Assembly (NCBI GenBank): GCA_002352145.1
Contig: DEHX01000163.1
Location: forward strand, 1 to 20,020
DNA: 20,020 nucleotides
Direction of reading: 5' to 3'
DNA from: Chitinophagaceae bacterium UBA2789
GTDB taxonomy: Bacteria; Bacteroidota; Bacteroidia; Chitinophagales; Chitinophagaceae
Both the position numbers and the translations under genes were made by a program. Under the pieces are notes generated by a model. It made no database searches. It was not told where the DNA came from and was given only the letters and a program-made list of their open reading frames with translations. Shown piece after piece: positions 14,848-20,020 of the stretch. Position 1 is the first letter of the stretch, and the number at the start of each line of letters is the position of its first letter.

Positions 14848-15846
14848 TTACAGGTCCCTGAGAAAAGCCATCGTATCTATACCGTCTGCATAATCTGTCA
14901 GTGAGGGTGACTGAGCCCCGCCAAAGGGAACATGATCTTTACTGACAAGGCATTGCATATCGGGGTTTTGTAAAAGTTGTTCTGCCAGTAAATTTTTATC
15001 GGTATAAAATTCATAATTGAGCTGGCTGATGGGCGAAAAAAGTGCCGGTTCTTCTATGAGCAGAACAGAACCGTTGGTCATGTAAAATTTCTTATTCAAT
15101 ATGTGGAGTGCCAGGTTATAGTCATAGTTGTTTTTATACTTATGATGATCGGCGAGGTAGTTATACTTTTTGAAAACCTCTAGCAGAGGTACAAAATCAT
15201 AATCCTGGGGCACATATATCTTTGTAACATTGCGGCAGCCCAATCCAAAGTACAGGTACACATCGTCTGCCAGTTTTCCCAGTTCTGATTCGGTTTCTTG
15301 CCCGGTTAGTATGGCCACTGAGGTGCGGTTCCGGCGGATAATATGGGGATATTTACCAAAATAGTATTCAAAATACCTGGAAGTGTTATTGCTGCCGGTA
15401 GCTATATAGGCATCGCAGCCTTTCAGCATTTCGCTAAAGTCAATTTGACTGGCCAGTGCCGGTTCCCATTCTATTAGTTTTCCGACAAGCTGTTTGATCA
15501 ATACCTGGTCCTTTGAGGAAGGCTTTATTATTGCCTTGTGCCCGGCTATAAAGACGCATAAAAAATCATGAAAGCCTACCAGGGGTATATTGCCGGCCAT
15601 TACGATACCGACAGTTTTCGGTGATTGGTTAATGGCTGAAAGTTGGTATGCTTGTACCAAATTTTCAAGGTTTTTCTTTTTCAAAAAGGATGCAGCAATA
15701 TTTTTTACCGATGTTTCTATAAACTCCGGTATGAACCACCCGTTCTCCCGTCCGGCTTTTTCCAGTGCAGCAACCCAGTCTCTGTTACCGGACTGCATAT
15801 ATTCGCCCAGTTTATTCATCAGATCTATTCGGTATTCTAAGTTCAT
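14848..15846 (-). CDS. LuxC-like acyl-CoA reductase
   Basis: A 332-residue cytosolic protein of the LuxC/acyl-CoA reductase family, which makes fatty aldehydes from acyl-CoA or acyl-protein with NADPH in an aldehyde-dehydrogenase fold. The nucleotide-binding core is seen in VGIVMAGNIPLVGFHDFLCV and AGHKAIIKPSSKDQVL; TGSNNTSRYFEYYFG and HIIRRNRTSVAILTG follow; the likely catalytic cysteine is Cys204 in YFGLGCRNVTKIYVP. It is shorter than Vibrio LuxC (about 480 residues), and no other lux gene is near. It diverges from a dicluster ferredoxin, a pairing I recall from other Bacteroidota. The substrate is unknown. Confidence 0.88.
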   Translation of the reverse strand: MNLEYRIDLMNKLGEYMQSGNRDWVAALEKAGRENGWFIPEFIETSVKNIAASFLKKKNLENLVQAYQLSAINQSPKTVGIVMAGNIPLVGFHDFLCVFIAGHKAIIKPSSKDQVLIKQLVGKLIEWEPALASQIDFSEMLKGCDAYIATGSNNTSRYFEYYFGKYPHIIRRNRTSVAILTGQETESELGKLADDVYLYFGLGCRNVTKIYVPQDYDFVPLLEVFKKYNYLADHHKYKNNYDYNLALHILNKKFYMTNGSVLLIEEPALFSPISQLNYEFYTDKNLLAEQLLQNPDMQCLVSKDHVPFGGAQSPSLTDYADGIDTMAFLRDL

Positions 15847-15954
15847 TTCCCTGTAATAAAATTGAGAGTAAGTTAATTTTAAACCGGATGCAAATTAGTC
15901 GGGCTGGCTGTAAATAAAAATTGCCAAACCAATTCATCCGGATTGGAAAACAGT

Positions 15955-15962
15955 TAATTTTG
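15955..15962 (+). promoter_or_regulatory. Predicted -7 element of the ferredoxin gene
   Basis: TAATTTTG is a perfect TAnnTTTG element 38 bp before the ferredoxin start. No good TTTG lies at the expected upstream distance. An 8-bp palindrome ATCCGGAT (15936-15943) occupies that place instead, so an activator or another -33 form is possible. Confidence 0.45.
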
Positions 15963-16000
15963 TCATGCAAAAGTAATTCTCAACCCGTTAATCAATTTTT

Positions 16001-16351
16001 ATGGCTATCAAGATCACTGAAGAATGCATCAACTGCGGTGCCTGCGAACCCGAATGTCCGAATAATGCTATTTACGAAGGTGGCGTAGAATGGGCTATTG
16101 CCGACGGTACATCTGTCAAAGGTTCTTTTACCCTGCTGGATGGAACAGTGGTAGATGCTGAGCAAAAAAATGCCCCTGTTTCTGTTGATACGTATTACAT
16201 CACCCCTAATAAATGTACAGAGTGCCAGGGCTTTCATGAAGAGCCTCAGTGTGCAGCTGTGTGCCCGGTTGACTGTTGTGTTCCTGATGAAATGTACCAG
16301 GAAACCGTTGATCAGCTGATTGCCAAGAAAGACAAGTTACATATTGCCTAA
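16001..16351 (+). CDS. 2[4Fe-4S] dicluster ferredoxin
   Basis: A 116-residue low-potential electron carrier in the cytosol. The first cluster motif is CINCGACEPECP (Cys9, 12, 15, 19). The second is CTECQGFHEEPQCAAVCP (Cys72, 75, 84, 88), with eight residues between the second and third cysteines as in Alvin-type ferredoxins; Cys92 and Cys93 follow. A 50-residue insert between the motifs (about 24-68, including WAIADGTSVKG) is longer than in clostridial ferredoxins and is known to me from Bacteroidota homologues. It diverges from the acyl-CoA reductase gene across 154 bp. The partner enzyme is not identified here. Confidence 0.93.
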   Translation: MAIKITEECINCGACEPECPNNAIYEGGVEWAIADGTSVKGSFTLLDGTVVDAEQKNAPVSVDTYYITPNKCTECQGFHEEPQCAAVCPVDCCVPDEMYQETVDQLIAKKDKLHIA

Positions 16352-16386
16352 GGCCGGGCCAATGTGCATAAATTCTGCATTGATTT

Positions 16387-16418
16387 TTTGCATTCGCCTC
16401 GTTTTTGATATAACTTTA
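16387..16418 (+). promoter_or_regulatory. Promoter of the putative small RNA
   Basis: TTTG at 16387-16390, a 20-nt spacer and TAACTTTA at 16411-16418 match the Bacteroidota promoter with one mismatch, the same spacing as at rpsL. The start would be at about 16424. Confidence 0.55.
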
Positions 16419-16423
16419 TTTCA

Positions 16424-16523
16424 TACCTAATATGGTGCAGCAGCGAGAGCTGCCGAATGAGTGACGGGTGATATTTCCCGTCGTAAAAAGGTGAAGGGGA
16501 AACAACCTTCACCTTTCTTATTT
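16424..16523 (+). ncRNA. Putative structured small RNA, about 100 nt
   Basis: A predicted promoter is followed by three consecutive hairpins and no coding frame. Hairpin 1 is GCAGC-GAGA-GCTGC (16440-16453), a 5-bp stem with a GNRA tetraloop. Hairpin 2 is GACGGG (16463-16468) with CCCGTC (16477-16482), extendable by two G-T pairs. Hairpin 3 is an 11-bp perfect stem, AAAGGTGAAGG with CCTTCACCTTT (16487-16516), followed by a T-rich tail, a classic terminator. I do not recognise tmRNA, SRP RNA, 6S RNA or a known riboswitch. It could instead be an attenuated leader of ddl, although the gene starts 153 bp after the terminator. The start point is inferred from the promoter. Confidence 0.55.
16487..16523 (+). 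terminator. Terminator of the putative small RNA
   Basis: Perfect 11-bp stem with a GGAAACAA loop, then TTTCTTATTT. It separates the small RNA from ddl unless read-through is regulated. Confidence 0.8.
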
Positions 16524-16565
16524 GCTGCTGAATTTACTCTGAAATATTCCACTTTATCATATTTT

Positions 16566-16589
16566 TTGTTAATGCTAACTGATTAACAA
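16566..16589. promoter_or_regulatory. Inverted repeat upstream of ddl, possible operator
   Basis: TTGTTAAT (16566-16573) and ATTAACAA (16582-16589) are perfect 8-bp arms around GCTAACTG, 86 bp before the ddl start. A/T-rich symmetric arms suit a repressor or activator site; the factor is unknown. Confidence 0.4.
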
Positions 16590-16675
16590 CCTAATGATTG
16601 GGCATCTTAAATAATTCTGCAATATTTGCATAGCTGTTTCCGTTTTGCGGAAGCCCAAATCCATACACAACCACA

Positions 16676-17668
16676 ATGAAGAAAAATATAGCCCTTGTTA
16701 CGGGCGGCTTTTCCGGAGAAGCCGTAATCTCTTACCGAAGCGCCAATACCATCGACAATAACCTGGACAGGAACCTGTTTAATGTTTATAAGATTGATAT
16801 TAATCCTGAAGGATGGCATTATATACAGCAGGACGGAACCAGGATTGCCATTGATAAAAATGACTTTTCTATCCTTTTACCCGATGGTAAAGTAACCTTT
16901 GATGCAGTGTACATTGGCATGCATGGCACACCCGGGGAGGATGGCAAATTGCAGGGATATTTTGATACATTAAAAATCCCGTACACTGGTTGTGATGCAG
17001 CCAGTTCTGCTATCACTTTTAATAAAGGCTATGCTGTGGCGGTGGCTGCCATGGCAGGTATAGCGGTTTCCCGGTCAATAGTACTTTTAAAGAATAATTC
17101 TTACAAAGCAGAAGAGATAAAAGACAGGCTGAAGTTTCCTGTATTTGTAAAACCCAATAATGGCGGTTCCAGTATCGGTATGTCTAAAGTGGACAAACCA
17201 ACGGATGATTTAGCTGGTGCTATTGAAAAGGCATTTAAGGAAGATGACCAGGTGCTGGTAGAAGAAATGATCAATGGCAGGGAATTTACAGTAGGTGTTT
17301 TCAAGTCAAAAGGAAATATTATTGTGCTGCCATTAACAGAAGTGATGATACATGAAAGTAAAAGCTTCTTTGATTTTGAAGCAAAGTATGAGGGGAAATC
17401 AACAGAAACTACGCCGGCAGAAGTGGATGAAGCTGCTGCTGATAAAATCAGGGATGCAGCAAAAAAAATATATGCTGTGTTTAATTGCAAAGGGGTAATC
17501 AGGATTGATTTTATTTATAATGAAGCAGAAGGTAAGCCTTATATGCTGGAGATAAATACCATACCCGGGCAGAGTGAAGCCAGTGTGGTGCCGCAGCAGG
17601 TAAGGGCGATGGGCTGGAGTCTTAAAGAATTTTATACTAAAATTGTAATGGAGTGTTTTCCGTATTAA
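16676..17668 (+). CDS. ddl: D-alanine--D-alanine ligase
   Basis: Joins two D-alanines with ATP for the peptidoglycan stem peptide; cytosolic, ATP-grasp fold. The 330-residue product shows TGGFSGEAVISYRSA (substrate-binding Glu), MHGTPGEDGKLQGYFDTLKIPYTG, FVKPNNGGSSIGMSKV (ATP lid), VEEMINGREFTVGV, YEGKSTETTPAE, and VIRIDF...MLEINTIPGQSEASVVPQQ with the metal-binding Asp, Glu and Asn. SEAS at the end of the last motif replaces the more common MTxxS, a variant I associate with Bacteroidota. Start at the ATG 16676 gives the standard MKKNIALVTGG. It is first in an operon with a PASTA protein (34 bp) and a rhodanese. Confidence 0.96.
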   Translation: MKKNIALVTGGFSGEAVISYRSANTIDNNLDRNLFNVYKIDINPEGWHYIQQDGTRIAIDKNDFSILLPDGKVTFDAVYIGMHGTPGEDGKLQGYFDTLKIPYTGCDAASSAITFNKGYAVAVAAMAGIAVSRSIVLLKNNSYKAEEIKDRLKFPVFVKPNNGGSSIGMSKVDKPTDDLAGAIEKAFKEDDQVLVEEMINGREFTVGVFKSKGNIIVLPLTEVMIHESKSFFDFEAKYEGKSTETTPAEVDEAAADKIRDAAKKIYAVFNCKGVIRIDFIYNEAEGKPYMLEINTIPGQSEASVVPQQVRAMGWSLKEFYTKIVMECFPY

Positions 17669-17702
17669 TCGCTCCGCTTATAAATACTAATCTGACCTTT
17701 TC

Positions 17703-18515
17703 ATGCTGAAATTCATCACACAACGTCCTTTATGGGTTAATATCCTGGTGGGTATTGTACTGGCTTTGGGATTGTTTTTCTTATTCCTGCTTTCGCTCAA
17801 CTGGTTAACCGGTCATGGCAAGGCTGCTACCGTTCCTTCCGTTACCGGCAAGTCGTACGAGGAAGCAAGGAAGATTTTAAAGAAAGCAGGCTTTGATGTA
17901 GATATACAGGATTCTATCTATGTGGATACGGCGAGGGCCATGTCTGTTATCAAACAATTTCCGGATGCCGATGAAGTGGTAAAATCGAACAGAACGGTTT
18001 ACCTCGTCATCAGCAGGGCTATACCACCGGAGATAGAAATGCCCAATTTGGTAGGATATAGTTTCCGCAATGCAGAGATGGTACTGAAGAATATGGACCT
18101 AAAGATTGGTGATACAACTTTTAAGCCTGACTTTGCCAAAAATGCAGTTTTGGAACAATGGTATAATGGCAGAATAATAACACCAGGTACGAAAATCAGG
18201 AAAGGAAGTGTGATATCACTTGTATTGGGAGATGGAGTAGGCGAAAGAGAGTTCACTGTACCGGTAATAACAGGTATGTTATTCGGAGAAGCAAAGGAGA
18301 TACTCGAAGCCAATGGCATTGTGATCGGGGCTATTGTTACTGATGCTAATGTTACAGATACCCTCGGCGCCTGGATATACAAACAAAACCCTGAGCGATT
18401 TGATGATGAAAAAAGAATTCAAAAGATACGGTCCGGCCAAACGATTGATGTCTGGCTGCAGGTAGATAAACCCGTCAAAGACACAACGAATCCTGAAATA
18501 CCTTCACCTTTATAA
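17703..18515 (+). CDS. Membrane-anchored protein with three PASTA domains
   Basis: A 270-residue protein with one N-terminal membrane segment (about 13-36) and a periplasmic part of three PASTA repeats: about 42-106 (VPSVTGKSYEEARKILKKAG), 112-177 (MPNLVGYSFRNAEMVLKN) and 185-258 (VPVITGMLFGEAKEILEANG). PASTA domains bind peptidoglycan or muropeptides in PknB-like kinases and some PBPs. There is no kinase or transpeptidase domain, so it is likely an adaptor or sensor of wall state. The Pro/Asn/Thr-rich tail (VKDTTNPEIPSPL) ends it. The place directly behind ddl supports a cell-wall role; the exact function is unknown. The rhodanese gene follows 13 bp later. Confidence 0.92.
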   Translation: MLKFITQRPLWVNILVGIVLALGLFFLFLLSLNWLTGHGKAATVPSVTGKSYEEARKILKKAGFDVDIQDSIYVDTARAMSVIKQFPDADEVVKSNRTVYLVISRAIPPEIEMPNLVGYSFRNAEMVLKNMDLKIGDTTFKPDFAKNAVLEQWYNGRIITPGTKIRKGSVISLVLGDGVGEREFTVPVITGMLFGEAKEILEANGIVIGAIVTDANVTDTLGAWIYKQNPERFDDEKRIQKIRSGQTIDVWLQVDKPVKDTTNPEIPSPL

Positions 18516-18528
18516 TGTTTGACTAATT

Positions 18529-18843
18529 ATGCAGACCATTACTGTTGAGGAATTAAAGGCCCGCATGGATGCCGGCGAAAAAATCAACCTGATAGATTGC
18601 CGTGAACCGTCAGAATACGCTGAATTTAATATCGGCGGCAAACTCATTCCATTGGGAAAGATACAGACGATGCAAACCGATGAACTGGATGACCTGAGAG
18701 ACGAAGAGATCATCATTCACTGCCGCAGCGGACAGCGCAGTATGATGGCCTGCCTGTTTTTGGATACATTAGGATTCAAAAACACCAAAAATCTAATTGG
18801 TGGTATGTTGGCCTGGCAGGAAAAGTTTGGTTCTACAATTTAA
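18529..18843 (+). CDS. Single-domain rhodanese-like sulfurtransferase
   Basis: A 104-residue cytosolic protein of one rhodanese domain. VEELKARMDAGEKINLIDCREPSEYAEFNI is the N-terminal half, with the conserved Asp-x-Arg-x-x-x-Glu-Tyr pattern. The active-site loop is HCRSGQRSM with persulfide-carrying Cys65, and the C-terminal half has LGFKNTKNLIGGMLAWQ. Such proteins pass sulfane sulfur to acceptors; the acceptor here is unknown. It is last in the ddl operon, 13 bp after the PASTA gene. Its last 11 bp overlap the end of the convergent TonB receptor gene, and I see no hairpin terminator. Confidence 0.94.
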   Translation: MQTITVEELKARMDAGEKINLIDCREPSEYAEFNIGGKLIPLGKIQTMQTDELDDLRDEEIIIHCRSGQRSMMACLFLDTLGFKNTKNLIGGMLAWQEKFGSTI

Positions 18844-20020
18844 TATTTAACGCTATTAAGAAATTGGTTCCCGCCATGGGAAAATAATAGTTCTTCGTTG
18901 TTGTTATCCCTCCATAGATATAACTGAAGGTATAACCATTTGGTTCGTATTTCCTGTTGAATACATTGTTTACCTGTGCAATGATACTTATCTCTTTCAG
19001 CCATTTGGGTTTCACTGTATACATCGCCCTGATATCCTGTACATAGAATGCATTCAATACCCTGTTTTCATTCTGTGTATTATCGAGATATTGTTTGCTT
19101 ACATATTTGCTCAGCAGGCTCAATTCCCCTTTTTTCACCGGTAAAAAATTAATACCTGCTCCGCCAACAATTGAAGGGGAGAAGGCAATATCAGAAGAAG
19201 TGTAACTGATCTCTTTTTGTCCTCCATTATCATAGTCATCAATATACTCCGTAAAATTCTTCACTTTATTACGGCTCAGTGCCAGGTTAGCTGTTGCATT
19301 CATCCATTCGCTGAATTTACAGGCACCCTGTAATTCTACGCCGGTCCTGTAGCTATTAGGAATGTTGGTACGGGTGTATGCACCCACATCATTGATCTTG
19401 CCGGTTAGCACTAACTGGTCTTTGTAGTTCATGTAATAGAATGTGGCAGACCAGTTGAAATTTTTTCCAGTACGTTCAATACCCACCTCAATATCCTGCA
19501 ATCTTTCCGGCCTGGGTTGTTGTGCTGACCCGGCTTCAAAATCATCCCGGTTAGGTTCTTTGTTGGCTATGCCAAAGGAAGCATACCCTTTCCAGTTGTT
19601 GCGGCTGTAGCTGATTCCTGCTTTTGGGTTGAAGAAATTAAATGTATTATCAATGAACAAACCGGGGTTATTGCGGAAGCCTTCAATAATGTATTGGGCA
19701 CTACGGAACTGCAGGTCGTAAAACCCGTACCAGTGTTCTGCAAATTCTGTTTGTTGCTTCAGGTATACATTAAAGTCTGTTTTCTTCGCATCGAGGTCAT
19801 ACCAGTTGTCAACAGAGGTCAATCCTTTTTCTGCCCAGATCACTTTACCGAAGTGATTTCCATCATACCGGGTAACTCCTCCGCCAAGTGTTGCCTGTGT
19901 TTTATCTGTTTTGTACTGCAGCGAAAAAATATTGCCATAAAAATCATTGTCCAGCCATAGCTGTCTTACCATATCAGAATTGGTAATGTTTATTCCCCCT
20001 GCTGGTAACGGGTCCGGAAA
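18833..20020 (-). CDS. TonB-dependent outer membrane receptor (5' part missing)
   Basis: The C-terminal 395 residues of an outer-membrane beta barrel; the frame stays open to the right edge, so the plug domain and signal lie outside. Typical features are alternating aromatic strands (GFYDLQFRSAQYIIEGF, WKGYASFGIANKEPNRDDFEAG, NWSATFYYMNYKDQLVLTGKIND), RTGVELQGACKFSEWMNATANLALSRNKVKNF, and a final strand YYFPMAGTNFLIALNIKL. NKEPNRDDFEAG matches the pattern common in siderophore or metal receptors, but the ligand cannot be told without the plug. No SusD gene follows it, so a SusC role is less likely. It converges on the rhodanese gene with an 11-bp overlap. Confidence 0.93.
   Translation of the reverse strand, partial: FPDPLPAGGINITNSDMVRQLWLDNDFYGNIFSLQYKTDKTQATLGGGVTRYDGNHFGKVIWAEKGLTSVDNWYDLDAKKTDFNVYLKQQTEFAEHWYGFYDLQFRSAQYIIEGFRNNPGLFIDNTFNFFNPKAGISYSRNNWKGYASFGIANKEPNRDDFEAGSAQQPRPERLQDIEVGIERTGKNFNWSATFYYMNYKDQLVLTGKINDVGAYTRTNIPNSYRTGVELQGACKFSEWMNATANLALSRNKVKNFTEYIDDYDNGGQKEISYTSSDIAFSPSIVGGAGINFLPVKKGELSLLSKYVSKQYLDNTQNENRVLNAFYVQDIRAMYTVKPKWLKEISIIAQVNNVFNRKYEPNGYTFSYIYGGITTTKNYYFPMAGTNFLIALNIKL

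Larger units (their letters stand above)
16352..16675. other. Gene-free 324-bp stretch between ferredoxin and ddl
   Basis: No convincing reading frame on either strand. In order it holds a weak hairpin with a T-run after the ferredoxin gene (about 16362-16389), a promoter and probable small RNA (16387-16523), an 8-bp-arm dyad (16566-16589) and a small TTCCG/CGGAA hairpin (16638-16652) shortly before ddl. Confidence 0.7.

Noticed and set aside
14848..15846. Start of a bioluminescence (lux) operon
   Set aside because: Only a LuxC-like protein is present; no luciferase, acyltransferase or synthetase gene is near.
15929..15946. CCAAT...ATTGG repeat before the ferredoxin gene
   Set aside because: Only 5-bp arms; apart from the inner ATCCGGAT palindrome it is within what chance gives in an A/T-rich spacer.
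16362..16389. Terminator of the ferredoxin gene
   Set aside because: The AATGTGCA/TGCATT stem needs a bulge and is short; the T-run is good, but the hairpin is too weak to list as a separate terminator.
16424..16523. tRNA, SRP RNA or 6S RNA identity for the hairpin series
   Set aside because: No cloverleaf, no SRP apical GGAA/AGCA loop pattern, and far shorter than 6S RNA.
16607..16819. Minus-strand frame of 70 codons over the ddl leader and 5' end
   Set aside because: Two thirds lie antisense to ddl, the sequence resembles nothing, and it would run through the likely regulatory region.
1..20020. Insertion sequence, prophage, CRISPR or toxin-antitoxin content
   Set aside because: No transposase, integrase, phage gene, regularly spaced repeats or paired small genes were seen; gene content is core-like throughout.

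Overview
The window looks like chromosomal core DNA of a member of the Bacteroidota, probably Chitinophagaceae or a close relative; this placement is inferred from content, not from a database match. The evidence is: promoters of the Bacteroidota form (TTTG, about 18-20 nt, TAnnTTTG) before rpsL, the Crp/Fnr gene and a putative small RNA; few Shine-Dalgarno sites; a C-terminal TonB-dependent receptor fragment; two lipoproteins; a eukaryote-type NADP isocitrate dehydrogenase; and a long-form IspH. I see no tRNA, rRNA, CRISPR array, phage or insertion sequence.

Layout. 1-1592 (minus): a tight operon of an unrecognised protein that resembles DNA polymerase III psi (HolD), then rdgB, then an ECF sigma factor cut by the left edge. 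1677-3821 (plus): a branched-chain aminotransferase with its own terminator, then rpsL-rpsG with a strong promoter and terminator but no fusA behind them. 3975-5984: icd (minus) and a Crp/Fnr-family regulator (plus) diverge from a 171-bp spacer that holds a perfect FNR-type dyad and a perfect CRP-type dyad. 5988-7476 (minus): a DtxR/MntR-type regulator followed directly by a ZIP metal transporter; overlapping dyads cover the predicted promoter. 7577-8554: an uncharacterised lipoprotein. 8697-13093: carbohydrate genes (a short GT35-type glucan phosphorylase homologue and a GH13 amylase-like lipoprotein) on either side of a reverse-oriented ispH. 13153-14640 (minus): an HtrA/Deg protease. 14848-16351: a LuxC-like acyl-CoA reductase divergent from a dicluster ferredoxin. 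16352-16675: a gene-free stretch with a probable small RNA that has its own promoter and terminator. 16676-18843: ddl, a membrane PASTA protein and a rhodanese in one operon. 18833-20020 (minus): the C-terminal part of a TonB-dependent receptor.

Most genes are ordinary housekeeping genes. The places most worth checking are: the glucan phosphorylase homologue, which has Thr where the family has its PLP-binding Lys; the putative small RNA at about 16424-16523; the two regulator boxes between icd and the Crp/Fnr gene; the HolD-like reading of the 179-residue protein; and the stacked dyads over the mntR promoter. I did not find an obviously new multi-gene defence or biosynthetic system here.
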